64,000 nt of DNA from Sporomusa ovata DSM 2662. Its GTDB lineage: Bacteria; Bacillota; Negativicutes; Sporomusales; Sporomusaceae. The stretch lies in assembly GCF_000445445.1 (NCBI RefSeq), contig NZ_ASXP01000004.1, forward strand, positions 744,001 to 808,000, given 5' to 3'. Position numbers and translations under genes: made by a program. The number at the start of each line of letters is the position of its first letter. Within the stretch, counting starts at the first letter, position 1. This document shows positions 6,997 to 16,587 of the stretch, in pieces. The notes under the pieces are model-generated. The model was not told the DNA's origin. It worked only from the letters and a program-made list of their open reading frames with translations, and did not search any database.

Positions 6997-8172
6997 ATGA
7001 AGAGTTCAGAAATTACACTTAAGTACGGATGTAATCCACATCAAAAACCTGCTAAAATGTATATCCACGAAAGAATACTACCATTTGAAGTTTTAAATGG
7101 TACACCAAGCTATATTAATTTTATGGACGCATTTAACTCATGGCAATTGGTAAAAGAACTAAAACAAGTAACAGGATTTCCTGCAGCTGCCTCATTTAAG
7201 CATGTAAGCCCAGCCGGGGCAGCTATTGGGATTCCTTTGAGTTTAGCATTAAAAAAAGCATATTTCGTGGAGGATATAGAGTTATCCGCTGTGGCAGCTG
7301 CCTATGCAAGAGCTAGAGGGGCAGACAGAATGTCATCTTATGGGGATTGGGTCGCCATAAGCGATACTGTAGATCTTTCAACTGCAACTATATTAAGCAA
7401 GTCGGTTTCAGATGGAATAATTGCTCCAGGATATACAGATGAGGCGCTAACGTTATTAAGGAAAAAGAAAAAAGGAAACTATTGTATTATTGAGATGGAC
7501 TGTAACTATTCCCCTAAAGAAATTGAAACAAGAGAGATATATGGTATGACTTTTGAACAAAGGAGAAATGAGATACCGATAAATTCTGACTTGTTGCGTA
7601 ATATGGTATCCTGTAATAATAACATAACCGAAGAGGCAAAACGGAATCTGCTGATTGCCATGGTCACATTAAAATATACCCAGTCAAATTCAGTCTGTTT
7701 TGCTTTAGATGGACAGGTAATCGGCGTAGGCGCAGGGCAACAGTCCCGTATACATTGCACAAGATTGGCCGCTTCAAAGGCAGATAAATGGTATTTAAGA
7801 CAACATCCTGCTGTGTTTGATTTATCATTTAAAGAAAATGCCTCAATACCAGATAGAGATAATGTTATTGATCAATATCTGAGTAATGAAACTACCTCGA
7901 TAGAAATGAAAGGCTGGGAAAGAGTGCTTACTAAAGTTCCATCCCGACTAACAAAGGAAGAAAAATCATCATGGCTTTCCAAGTTGCATAATGTTTCACT
8001 AGGCTCTGATGCATTTTTTCCATTTAGAGATAATATTGATAGAGCTGCCCTAAGTGGAGTAAAATTTATTGTTCAACCAGGTGGTTCTTTGAGAGACTAT
8101 AGTATAATTGAAGCCTGTAATGAATATGGTATGGTTATGTTTTTTTCCGGTTTAAGGTTATTTCACCATTAG
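6997..8172 (+). CDS. AICAR formyltransferase (PurH C-domain type)
   Basis: A 391-residue stand-alone AICAR transformylase, which converts AICAR (ZMP) plus 10-formyl-THF to FAICAR in purine synthesis. It begins with LKYGCNPHQKPA (family LRYGxNPHQ) and shows the catalytic-region motif SFKHVSPAGAA, then SDGIIAPGY, the run YTQSNSV..GQVIGVGAGQQSR, and ends with SDAFFPFRDNID plus FIVQPGGSLRD. The IMP cyclohydrolase domain of bifunctional PurH is missing, so cyclisation must be done elsewhere. The start at 6997 sits 9 bases after GGAGG; the longer frame to 6916 would be inside the riboswitch. Regulation by the ZTP riboswitch is well supported. Confidence 0.92.
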   Translation: MKSSEITLKYGCNPHQKPAKMYIHERILPFEVLNGTPSYINFMDAFNSWQLVKELKQVTGFPAAASFKHVSPAGAAIGIPLSLALKKAYFVEDIELSAVAAAYARARGADRMSSYGDWVAISDTVDLSTATILSKSVSDGIIAPGYTDEALTLLRKKKKGNYCIIEMDCNYSPKEIETREIYGMTFEQRRNEIPINSDLLRNMVSCNNNITEEAKRNLLIAMVTLKYTQSNSVCFALDGQVIGVGAGQQSRIHCTRLAASKADKWYLRQHPAVFDLSFKENASIPDRDNVIDQYLSNETTSIEMKGWERVLTKVPSRLTKEEKSSWLSKLHNVSLGSDAFFPFRDNIDRAALSGVKFIVQPGGSLRDYSIIEACNEYGMVMFFSGLRLFHH

Positions 8173-8228
8173 AATTGAATTCTTATACCCTTAGCGTGGG
8201 TTTGGCGACACCCCTATTTTGGGGCAAA

Positions 8229-8265
8229 ACAAAAGACTCCGTGTGCATTCACGAAGTCTTTTGTT
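8229..8265. terminator. Bidirectional terminator
   Basis: ACAAAAGACT, then CGTG/CACG inner stem, then AGTCTTTTGT. It ends the formyltransferase gene and may also serve hfq on the other strand. Confidence 0.75.
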
Positions 8266-8347
8266 ATTTAGCTATTTATTGGTCAAATCAACACGACTTG
8301 AACGTATGTCCTCTACCACCCCAACCTGGAGTACGGCAAGACATTGC

Positions 8348-8611
8348 TTATTTATCGGCTTTAACAACCTCATCTTTCTTCTCATGCATATTGGCCGCTA
8401 TCGGGCGAAATGGGGTTATGGTTGAAATAGCATGTTTGTAAACCAACTGCTGTTTACCGTCATTTTCAATAATTACAGTAAAATTGTCAAATCCCCTTAC
8501 AGCCCCGCGTAATTGGAATCCATTAACCAAATATATAATTACAGGCATATTTTCTTTTCGTACTTGATTTAAAAAACTGTCTTGCAGATTAATGACTTTG
8601 TTGTTCGTCAA
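8348..8611 (-). CDS. hfq: RNA chaperone Hfq
   Basis: An 87-residue Sm-like protein that assembles into a hexameric ring and helps small RNAs pair with mRNA. Sm1 is visible in PVIIYLVNGFQLRGAVRGFDNFTVII and Sm2 in QLVYKHAISTITP, with the characteristic YKHAIST in place of the E. coli YKHAIST/VP. A short charged C-terminal tail (EKKDEVVKADK) follows. It comes last in the mutS-mutL-miaA cluster, 40 bases beyond miaA, as in many bacteria. Confidence 0.97.
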   Translation of the reverse strand: MTNNKVINLQDSFLNQVRKENMPVIIYLVNGFQLRGAVRGFDNFTVIIENDGKQQLVYKHAISTITPFRPIAANMHEKKDEVVKADK

Positions 8612-8651
8612 ATGAAACCCCTCCGTATTATGTTCTTCTCTTTTTTCTATT

Positions 8652-9587
8652 TTACCTTACACCAAACTTTCCTGCAATACCATTGTAAATTGTTTCCAAT
8701 AGATTATTGTACTCCTCAAAGTTATCTACATTATACCATGTTATATAAGGCATCCGCCGATAAAAAGTCAATTGACGCTTAGCAAAATTACGGGTAGCCT
8801 GTTTTAACTGGTCAGTAGCGGTTATCAGATCCTGATCTGCGAGCAGGTACTCAACAATTTCTTTATAGCCAATCCCCTGCATTGCCTTGCAGCTTGGTGG
8901 TACACCCTGCTGCAAGAGCCCTGCCACTTCATCAACTAAGCCCTGTTCGATCATCTGATCAACCCGGCGATTAATCCTTTCATATAAGGCAGCACGTTCC
9001 ATAGTAAGGCCAATCACCACTGCATCAAACAGTAATTCATTTGTTGCTGTTTTTTCGTGGGAAATAGTCTCACCGCTTAGGTAATATACTTCAAGGGCTC
9101 TGATTATCCGGCGCTGGTCATTAGGATGCAGTCTGGCGGCCGTAAGCGGCTGAACTTGCTGCAAAAGATCATGCAGGTATTGATTACCATATTGCTTTGC
9201 CAGTTCAGTCAGTTTTTGGCGCAGCTTTTCATCACTTGGTGCCTGGTTGAATTGATAGCCTTCAAGCAGCGCCCGCACATAAAGACCAGTACCACCTGCC
9301 AGAATCGGAATGCGGTTGTCGTTATTTATTTGGGTAATGAGTTTTTGCGCATATTGTTGAAAATCAACTACATTAAATTCTTGATCCGGCTCCAGGATAT
9401 CAATTAGATGATGAACAATACCCTCGCGTTCCCTCATATCTGGTTTGGCAGTACCAATATCCATTCCCCGGTATACGAGCATGGAATCACCGGAGATAAT
9501 TTGGGTATCAAGCCTTTTTGCTAAATCGATGCTTATTTTAGTCTTGCCTACAGCAGTAGGACCAATAATTACAATTAGACGGTTCAT
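8652..9587 (-). CDS. miaA: tRNA dimethylallyltransferase
   Basis: Transfers a dimethylallyl group to A37 of tRNAs that read UNN codons; MiaB then methylthiolates the product. The P-loop GPTAVGKT lies at residues 9-16, followed by ISGDSMLVYRGMDIGTAKP, LAGGTGLYVRALLEG and the QGIGYKEIVEYL motif. Length is 311 residues, normal for the family. The start at 9587 forms an ATGA overlap with the upstream methyltransferase stop; the longer frame to 9620 would overlap that gene much more. Confidence 0.96.
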   Translation of the reverse strand: MNRLIVIIGPTAVGKTKISIDLAKRLDTQIISGDSMLVYRGMDIGTAKPDMREREGIVHHLIDILEPDQEFNVVDFQQYAQKLITQINNDNRIPILAGGTGLYVRALLEGYQFNQAPSDEKLRQKLTELAKQYGNQYLHDLLQQVQPLTAARLHPNDQRRIIRALEVYYLSGETISHEKTATNELLFDAVVIGLTMERAALYERINRRVDQMIEQGLVDEVAGLLQQGVPPSCKAMQGIGYKEIVEYLLADQDLITATDQLKQATRNFAKRQLTFYRRMPYITWYNVDNFEEYNNLLETIYNGIAGKFGVR

Positions 9588-10396
9588 AGTGGGCCCCCGC
9601 CGGTCATTTTCGGCTGGCATTCAATAATACCATAATGAATACTGCTATATTTGCCGCCAACTGCCCGCTTCATTCCCAGTCGGGCAAATTCACTACTGCC
9701 GGCAGCTTCTTTGACCACAACCTTCTGTTTTGCCACCCGGCAAGCCTGACTAATCGCTGCCGGTGTAACTGGCTGCGTATTTGCCAAAGTCCTAATGGAA
9801 TTTACATTCGAGCTTTTTAAAATAGGCTCACGAAACATGGGATCAAAATAAACGACGTCAAAACTGTTATCAGGCAAAGCTGCTAGTTGATCACTGTAGT
9901 CGGCATTTTCCACCTTCACTCGCCGCAAAGCTTTTGTAATCGCAGGTTCGGAATCAAGCGTAAAGTTTTGTAGCCCATAGCTGGTTATTAGCGTAATTAC
10001 CGGCGAACTTTCAAGTCCAACAATCCTACCCTTTTCACCGGTTACAAAACTGGCAACAATGGCATCTGTCGCGAGTCCTAAAGTACAGTCAAGAACGGAC
10101 ATACCCGGCCTAAGGCCCATTGCAGTCACCATATGGTCATGATTTCCATTTAGTAAGTTTTTTATGCGTAGTTCAGCCATGCTTAAGTGAAAAAAGTACT
10201 CCCCCGCGGAGGTATGGACGATTGGCCCGGTAGTAGTAACTACGATAAGCGCATTTAACTCATATTTTTCCTTGAGGGCAGCTAACGAATAATGGTTGCG
10301 CGGCACAAACGGCACTGCTAGTTTGCCGGCTATCTCTTTTGCTTGTTGGGTGATACCTGGCAGAGTTTGTTGGGCAGTGGTTACAATTAAGTTCAT
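9584..10396 (-). CDS. RsmJ-like SAM-dependent methyltransferase
   Basis: A 270-residue protein with a methyltransferase core in its second half: VLDCTLGLATDAIVAS (motif I, about 100-115), GLESSP (motif II) and FDVVYFDPMF (motif IV, DPMF). This matches the RsmJ/UPF0341-like group, whose E. coli member methylates G1516 of 16S rRNA. The N-terminal ~90 residues differ from RsmJ and begin MNLIVTTAQQT, so the exact target is uncertain. It lies between mutL and miaA and is translationally coupled to miaA, in a run of nucleic-acid maintenance genes. Confidence 0.75.
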   Translation of the reverse strand: MNLIVTTAQQTLPGITQQAKEIAGKLAVPFVPRNHYSLAALKEKYELNALIVVTTTGPIVHTSAGEYFFHLSMAELRIKNLLNGNHDHMVTAMGLRPGMSVLDCTLGLATDAIVASFVTGEKGRIVGLESSPVITLITSYGLQNFTLDSEPAITKALRRVKVENADYSDQLAALPDNSFDVVYFDPMFREPILKSSNVNSIRTLANTQPVTPAAISQACRVAKQKVVVKEAAGSSEFARLGMKRAVGGKYSSIHYGIIECQPKMTGGGPL

Positions 10397-10407
10397 ATAC
10401 TCATCAC

Positions 10408-12231
10408 CTATGTACGCTTAAACAATTTTGCCAGCTCATCTGGACCAAATCGTATGATAGTCGGACGACCATGCGGACAAGTATAGGGCAGGTCAGTTGT
10501 ATAAAGTTCACTTAGTAAAGCCTGTATTTGCCGCATGGTAAGCGTCTCACCCGCCTTAATGGCACTACGGCAGGCCGCCATTTGCAAATAGGCGTGACGC
10601 AATTCCTGAGCCGTAGGCTGGTGCATATCGGTAACTAGCTGCAACACTTGCCGCAACACTGCTTCTGCATCAGCCAGGGGAATATCCACAGGCAGCTCTA
10701 GTAGTCTCATGGTGTCAGGGCCAACTTGTTCGAGAGTAAAACCCAGTTGATACAAGGTATCCTGATTTCCGGTAATGATGTTGCAATCATCTTTGGTAAA
10801 TTCCAGATACTGAGCTACTAATAACTGTTGTACCGGTACACGCCCTGTGGAGCGGCTCATGCGGTCATAGAGTATTCGTTCATGGGCCGCATGCTGGTCA
10901 ATGATATAGAGGCCATCCTGGCCTTGTGCTACAATATAGCAAGTCTCAATCTGCCCCAAAGGATACAAGGGACAGGCAGACTCGGTAGCGATAGCTTCAC
11001 TGCACTCCCGCAGCTGGTCCTCCTGCTGTATAGTCTGTCTGACCTCGGCCAAAGAAGTAGCTTCTTCGCGCCATAATGTTGGCGTCCACGACTGAGCTGC
11101 AGATTCTTCAGATTTATTGGCAAAAATATATTGATGCGCATTACTATACCTGTCTTTGCCGGTACTAGCCGGAAATCGTGGACTTATTGGTGCTGACGGC
11201 CCTGGCTGCACAGTGGCCGCTGCTTGCATGTGGGACACCGGCGCAGCTAGACTAGCAGAAACAGCTTTATATACTGCCCGGTAAATCCTTTGGTCATCAC
11301 TGAATTTAACTTCTTTTTTCTGCGGATGAACATTAACATCAACGGCTTCAGCAGCAATTTGGATAGCAAGTATCGCTAAGGGATGCCCGTTTTTCGGCAA
11401 TAAGGAAAAGTAGGCATTATCTAGCGCTTTTGCCAGCATCCTGCTATTTACCACCCGCTGATTGACCATAAAGGTCTGCCATTGACGACTGCTTTTCAGC
11501 AAAACCGGCTTGGCTACATAACCTGATACCCTAATGCCCTCGTTACTGTATTCGACTGGTAAAAGTTCCGGGGTAACCTTATGCCCATAGATATCGGCAA
11601 TTGTGTCAAGCAAGCGTCCATTACCACCGGTGGAGAATGTCAAACGCCCATTACTGATTAGTTTAAAAGCGATTTGTGGATGAGACAGCGACAACTTTGT
11701 GACAATATCGCTAATATGACCACTTTCGGCAGGTGGTGTTTTTAAAAACTTGCGGCGAGCCGGCGTATTAAAAAATAAATCAGTTACTGTTATGGTTGTG
11801 CCACACCCTGCCCCGGCTTCCCGGATATCGGCAATTATCCCTCCATTAATCTCTACATAGGTTGCCAATGTTTCTGCCTGCAAGCGGGAGGTCAGCGTAA
11901 ATTTAGACACAGCAGCAATACTTGGCAAAGCTTCCCCGCGAAACCCCAGGGATTGGATTGCTGCTAAATCTTCAGCAGTACGAATTTTGCTGGTAGCGTG
12001 GCGTTTTACAGCAAGTTGAGCATCTTCATGACTCATCCCCCGGCCATCATCAGTGACCCGGATGGATTTTATTCCCCCTTCGGCAATTTCAATTTCAATG
12101 CTCTTGCTGCCGGCGTCAATTGCATTTTCAACAAGTTCTTTAACAACCGCTGCCGGGCGTTCCACAACTTCGCCGGCAGCAATCTTATTGGCTGTATTCT
12201 CATCTAAGATATGAATCACTTGCTGGTTCAT
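10408..12231 (-). CDS. mutL: DNA mismatch repair protein MutL
   Basis: A 607-residue GHKL ATPase that couples MutS mismatch binding to strand removal. N-terminal motifs are KIAAGEVVERPAAVVKELVENAIDAG (motif I, split here only by description), DDGRGM, and TSKI..LGFRGEALPSI. The linker (about 330-410) is Ala/Ser/Gln-rich. The C-terminal dimerisation domain shows IIDQHAAHERILYD and ends CPHGRPT, which includes the endonuclease-type QHAxHERxxYE-like and CPHGRP motifs; thus it is likely a nicking MutL. Its ATG overlaps the mutS stop by four bases (ATGA). Confidence 0.97.
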   Translation of the reverse strand: MNQQVIHILDENTANKIAAGEVVERPAAVVKELVENAIDAGSKSIEIEIAEGGIKSIRVTDDGRGMSHEDAQLAVKRHATSKIRTAEDLAAIQSLGFRGEALPSIAAVSKFTLTSRLQAETLATYVEINGGIIADIREAGAGCGTTITVTDLFFNTPARRKFLKTPPAESGHISDIVTKLSLSHPQIAFKLISNGRLTFSTGGNGRLLDTIADIYGHKVTPELLPVEYSNEGIRVSGYVAKPVLLKSSRQWQTFMVNQRVVNSRMLAKALDNAYFSLLPKNGHPLAILAIQIAAEAVDVNVHPQKKEVKFSDDQRIYRAVYKAVSASLAAPVSHMQAAATVQPGPSAPISPRFPASTGKDRYSNAHQYIFANKSEESAAQSWTPTLWREEATSLAEVRQTIQQEDQLRECSEAIATESACPLYPLGQIETCYIVAQGQDGLYIIDQHAAHERILYDRMSRSTGRVPVQQLLVAQYLEFTKDDCNIITGNQDTLYQLGFTLEQVGPDTMRLLELPVDIPLADAEAVLRQVLQLVTDMHQPTAQELRHAYLQMAACRSAIKAGETLTMRQIQALLSELYTTDLPYTCPHGRPTIIRFGPDELAKLFKRT

Positions 12232-14819
12232 ATGCTTCCGTTTTCCTCTCTGGCCTGCGTTTGCAGCCGAAATAAGATATTAAGCGCCTCTAAGGGAGTC
12301 AGGGTCATAATATCAAGAGCTAGTAATTCATCCGCAATGCATGAGTTAAACAAAGAAACCGTAGTGACGGCGGCAACCTCGTTACATCGTCCATTAGCAG
12401 GCTGTGGCTTACTTTGTTCCAGTTCATGTAAGGTCTGCTGAGCCTTTTCAATAATTCGTTTAGGGAGTCCGGCAAGCTGAGCAACATGAATACCATAGCT
12501 CTTATCAGCACCACCTGGTATTATGCGGCGCAAAAATACAATCTCATTACCCCGTTCTTTTACCGCTACAGAATAATTTTTTATTACTTTGCTGGTATCA
12601 GCCAACGCTGTTAATTCATGATAATGAGTAGCAAATAAAGTTTTCGCTTTCACTTTATCCTTGATATACTCAACAACGGCCCGGGCAATACTCATACCAT
12701 CAAAAGTACTTGTTCCACGACCAATTTCATCTAAGATAATTAGGCTATTGGCTGTAGCATATTTCACAATTTGGGCCGTCTCCGTCATTTCAACCATAAA
12801 CGTGCTTTGTCCTGTAGCCAGATCATCACTGGCACCGACTCTGGTAAAAATCCGGTCAACAGGGCAAATGGATGCTTCCCGTACCGGAATAAAGCTGCCC
12901 ATCTGGGCCATAATTGTGAGCAGTGCCACTTGTCTCATATAAGTAGACTTGTCAGCCATGTTTGGGCCGGTAATAATCAATATTTCACTGTCACGGTGAT
13001 TGAGTTCTGTATCATTAGGCACAAACATTTCACCGTGCAAGAGGCGCTCAACTACCGGATGCCGGCCATCTTTTATAATAATATCCCTGGTTTGATTAAG
13101 CTTAGGCCGAATATAATTAAAGCGGGCTGCAGCTTCACTTAGAGAAATAATGACATCTAACTGGGCAACATGCAAGGCAGTCTGTTGGATTTCACCAATA
13201 CGTTCTTTTATATAGTCTCTGATAACAGAAAATAGTTGGTATTCAATATTTACAATTTTTTCCTGAGCACCAAGTACTTTGGTCTCAAACTCCTTCAGTT
13301 CAGGCGTAATATACCGTTCCGCATTAACAAGGGTCTGTTTGCGGACATAGTTTGGCGGTACCGCCCCCGTATTGGCATGGGTTATCTCTATGTAATAGCC
13401 AAAAACCTTATTATACCCGATTTTAAGCGACTTGATGCCCGTAGTTTCGCGTTCACGCAGTTCCAGATCATGGATCCATTGCTTACTGTCGCGGGCAATA
13501 CTTCTAAGCTCATCAAGTTCTAAGTCATAACCTGTTCGGATAATACCGCCTTCACGAATAGTAAATGGCGGATTGTCAGCGATCGCAGTATCAATCATAG
13601 TAGTTACATCGATGTGAGTTTTAATAGCCATACCAATATCGGTAAGCAGCTGCGATTGACATTCTTGCAGCGTTAGCTTTATCTCCGGCAGCACTGACAG
13701 TGAAGTTTTTAGCGCCGTTAGATCACGGGCATTAGCACAGCCTACCTCAATCCGGGTTAGAATGCGCTCAAAATCATAAATATTACCAAGCAGCTCTTTT
13801 AACGGCTCACGCACTACCCGTTTATCTAACAAATCGGCAATAGCGTCCTGACGTTTAGTAATCGTAACCGGGTTTAATAAGGGAAACTCCAGCCACTTTT
13901 TAAGCAGCCTGCTGCCCATTGCTGTTTTTGTAAAATCAATTACTGACAGCAGGGTGTCTTTACGCCCACCATCACGCATATTCCGGGTGATTTCAAGATT
14001 ACGCAAGGTGGAGGCATCTAGTACTAAATACTCCTGCGTATTGATTCTTGTCAGTTTGTTGAGATGGGAGAGATGGCTTTTTAAATTATAGTGCAAATAA
14101 TACAGCAGATAGCTTACGGCCGCTTGTGCCGCAGGATTTGCGGGAAGCTCTTCTGCCGCAAAATGGTTATGCGGTAACTGTGCAGCTACCGTAAGGTCTG
14201 CATTTGACAGGGTAGTAACTGCACAAGCAGACACTCTTTGGGATACGAAACCGGTTATAGCTGTGATTCCATCTAATTTACCTACCAGCACTAATTCTGC
14301 CGGCAACAGCCGATACAGTTGATCACAAACAGTATTTGTCCGCGAACTGCCTGAAAATATGGCCCATAAGCATTCACCTGTTGATATATCTGTTGCGGCC
14401 AAACATAATTCATCATCTTCTTCGTATAACAGTGCTAAGTAATTATTGGCCTTATCAGGCAGACTGGACTCAGACAGAATCGTCCCGGGTGTAATAATCT
14501 TAACGACTTCTCTGCGCACAATCCCTTTTGCTTGTTTGGGATCTTCAACCTGTTCACAAATAGCTACTTTATATCCTTTATTAATTAATTTAGCGATATA
14601 ATTGTCAGCCGCATGGTAGGGTATACCGCACATCGGGACCCTTTTGTTATTGCCCCCCTCGCGGGATGTTAATGTAATCTCCAGTTCACGCGCAGCTAGC
14701 TCCGCATCTTCAAAAAACATTTCGTAAAAATCGCCTAAACGAAAAAACAGTATTTCACTGCTAAGGTTACTCTTTACCTCCCGATACTGTTCCAGCATCG
14801 GAGTATAATTTGTTGTCAT
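12228..14819 (-). CDS. mutS: DNA mismatch repair protein MutS
   Basis: An 863-residue mismatch-recognition ATPase. The mismatch-binding motif appears as LGDFYEMFFEDA (Phe-x-Glu near residue 33), the Walker A region as ITGPNMADKSTYMRQ, and the Walker B as LIILDEIGRGTSTFDG followed by FATHYHEL. Note the Walker A reads GPNMADKST instead of the usual GPNMAGKST: Gly is replaced by Asp, which is unusual. Length and order of domains are normal. It lies directly before mutL and 21 bases after miaB. Confidence 0.96.
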   Translation of the reverse strand: MTTNYTPMLEQYREVKSNLSSEILFFRLGDFYEMFFEDAELAARELEITLTSREGGNNKRVPMCGIPYHAADNYIAKLINKGYKVAICEQVEDPKQAKGIVRREVVKIITPGTILSESSLPDKANNYLALLYEEDDELCLAATDISTGECLWAIFSGSSRTNTVCDQLYRLLPAELVLVGKLDGITAITGFVSQRVSACAVTTLSNADLTVAAQLPHNHFAAEELPANPAAQAAVSYLLYYLHYNLKSHLSHLNKLTRINTQEYLVLDASTLRNLEITRNMRDGGRKDTLLSVIDFTKTAMGSRLLKKWLEFPLLNPVTITKRQDAIADLLDKRVVREPLKELLGNIYDFERILTRIEVGCANARDLTALKTSLSVLPEIKLTLQECQSQLLTDIGMAIKTHIDVTTMIDTAIADNPPFTIREGGIIRTGYDLELDELRSIARDSKQWIHDLELRERETTGIKSLKIGYNKVFGYYIEITHANTGAVPPNYVRKQTLVNAERYITPELKEFETKVLGAQEKIVNIEYQLFSVIRDYIKERIGEIQQTALHVAQLDVIISLSEAAARFNYIRPKLNQTRDIIIKDGRHPVVERLLHGEMFVPNDTELNHRDSEILIITGPNMADKSTYMRQVALLTIMAQMGSFIPVREASICPVDRIFTRVGASDDLATGQSTFMVEMTETAQIVKYATANSLIILDEIGRGTSTFDGMSIARAVVEYIKDKVKAKTLFATHYHELTALADTSKVIKNYSVAVKERGNEIVFLRRIIPGGADKSYGIHVAQLAGLPKRIIEKAQQTLHELEQSKPQPANGRCNEVAAVTTVSLFNSCIADELLALDIMTLTPLEALNILFRLQTQAREENGSI

Positions 14820-14840
14820 ACTGTAAATTCTCCTCTGCTA

Positions 14841-16181
14841 TTAGAGCAAGCGCCCCTTTAAAACCCAAGTTTGGGCTTTGTCAATTTGTATATTTACTAA
14901 ATCACCAATCTTCTCGGTACCCGTTTTCTCCCATAATACAATCTTATTGGTACGAGTTCGCCCCATTAATTTCATCGCATCATTTTTACTTGCACCTTCA
15001 ACCAATACCTCAATAATAGTCCCTGTCAGCTGTTTGTTTATTTCCAGGCTAATCTCATTTTGCACAGCCATCAGCTGATTAAGACGCGCTTTTTTGACTG
15101 CCAGTGGCAGTTGGCCCTCATATTGGGCTGCCGGTGTCCCTGAGCGCTGCGAATATAAAAAAGTATAGGCTACATCATACCTGACACTTTTGATAAAATC
15201 AAGCGTTTCAAGAAACTGCTCCTCCGTCTCCCCGGGAAAACCCACAATTAAGTCGGTTGTTATACTGGCGCCAGGAATGGACTTACGAATGTGAGTAACA
15301 AGCTGACGATAATACTCTGTAGTATAGCCGCGATTCATCTGTTTCAGGATAGAATTACTCCCGGATTGCACGGGAAGATGAAAGTGCTCACAAATTCTGT
15401 TACTGTTTTTGATAATGTCAATCAGCTTAGTATTCATATCCCGCGGATGGGATGTCATATAACGAATGCGGGCTATGGTTTCAATTTGATCAGCTGCTTG
15501 CAGTAAATCGGCAAAATCGATCTGTGTATCAAGATCTTTGCCATAGGAATTTACGTTTTGACCAAGCAGGGTTATTTCTTTAAAGCCCTCTGCTCCTAAC
15601 TGCCGGATTTCGGCTATTATATTTTCCAGTGGGCGGCTGCGTTCACGGCCTCTGACATAGGGAACTATACAATAGGTGCAAAAATTGTTGCAGCCATACA
15701 TAATTGGTACCCATGCCGATATCTGACTTTTATGGACAGTTGGGACATCAGGTGCCAACTGTTCAGCCTGATCCCATACAGAAACAACCTTTTCCCCGCT
15801 TGTTTCTATCTGGGAAATGAGTTCTACCAGTTGATGCGTATTATGTGTTCCCATAACCAGACTAACATGCGGGAACTTCTTTACTATTTTATCTTTATCC
15901 TTTTGTGCCATACAGCCAACAACGCCGATAATTATATTGGGATTGACTGACTTTAGTCTTTTCATCTCCCCAATCTTACCGTAAATCTTCTTTTCCGCAC
16001 TTTCCCGGACACAACAAGTATTTAGCAAAATTACATCAGCTTGATCAATATTTTCTGTAGCTTCATAACCAATTGTTCGCAATTGGCCAGCTAACCTTTC
16101 TGAGTCGTTGAGATTCATCTGACACCCGAAGGTGATCGTATGAAAAAGTTTATGACCTAAGTCTTTCTGATCCAAATCCAT
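14841..16181 (-). CDS. miaB: tRNA-2-methylthio-N6-dimethylallyladenosine synthase
   Basis: A 446-residue radical-SAM methylthiotransferase that acts on i6A37, the MiaA product. The N-terminal UPF0004 domain holds three cluster cysteines (FGCQMNLNDSE, LNTCCVRESAE, VVGCMAQ). The radical SAM motif is YGCNNFCTYCIVPYVRGRE, and a TRAM domain closes the protein (residues about 375-446). It is distinguished from RimO in this window by the CQMN segment and CTYCIVPYVRG. It begins the miaB-mutS-mutL-miaA-hfq run. Confidence 0.97.
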   Translation of the reverse strand: MDLDQKDLGHKLFHTITFGCQMNLNDSERLAGQLRTIGYEATENIDQADVILLNTCCVRESAEKKIYGKIGEMKRLKSVNPNIIIGVVGCMAQKDKDKIVKKFPHVSLVMGTHNTHQLVELISQIETSGEKVVSVWDQAEQLAPDVPTVHKSQISAWVPIMYGCNNFCTYCIVPYVRGRERSRPLENIIAEIRQLGAEGFKEITLLGQNVNSYGKDLDTQIDFADLLQAADQIETIARIRYMTSHPRDMNTKLIDIIKNSNRICEHFHLPVQSGSNSILKQMNRGYTTEYYRQLVTHIRKSIPGASITTDLIVGFPGETEEQFLETLDFIKSVRYDVAYTFLYSQRSGTPAAQYEGQLPLAVKKARLNQLMAVQNEISLEINKQLTGTIIEVLVEGASKNDAMKLMGRTRTNKIVLWEKTGTEKIGDLVNIQIDKAQTWVLKGRLL

Positions 16182-16206
16182 CTATGTATCAGCTCCAATG
16201 GCAAAG

Positions 16207-16587
16207 TTATATAACTTCATCTTTTTTACGTGTTGCCCAAATCATTCTAAAACCTAAAAGGATAACAAAAATACCAAAAATCCGTTTAAGCTCGTTTGCC
16301 GGTACCGCTTGAACAAAATTAGCACTGATTAAAGCCCCCAAAGCAGCTCCTCCGGCCATATAAACTGCCGCTTGATAATTGATAAGTCTTTCTTTATAAA
16401 AATACCATACACTTACAATTGATGTAGGTATGATAACTAGCATTGATATTCCCTGTGCCGTATGCTGAGCTATCCCTAATAGTAAAACCATCATCGGTAC
16501 TAACACTACTCCGCCGCCAATACCCAAAATTCCACTTAAAACACCAGCAGTAAGTCCTAAGACAAAAATTATCAATATCATAGTCAT
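16207..16587 (-). CDS. TauE/SafE permease, half protein 2
   Basis: A 126-residue hydrophobic protein with about four membrane segments. It carries the TSUP repeat signature GILGIGGGVVLVPMMVLLLG near its N-terminus, followed by HTAQGISMLVIIPTS. Full TSUP (sulfite/organosulfonate exporter) proteins are about 250 residues with two such repeats; here each repeat is a separate gene. Its ATG overlaps the stop of the preceding half by four bases, so the two are made together and probably form a heterodimer. Substrate unknown. Confidence 0.85.
   Translation of the reverse strand: MTMILIIFVLGLTAGVLSGILGIGGGVVLVPMMVLLLGIAQHTAQGISMLVIIPTSIVSVWYFYKERLINYQAAVYMAGGAALGALISANFVQAVPANELKRIFGIFVILLGFRMIWATRKKDEVI

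Noticed and set aside
8270..8345. tRNA-like 3' fragment on the minus strand (TTCAAGT T-loop and terminal CCA) upstream of the hfq end
   Set aside because: It has a T-loop-like TTCAAGT and CCA, but the stems do not pair properly and no anticodon arm can be drawn; at best a decayed tRNA piece.
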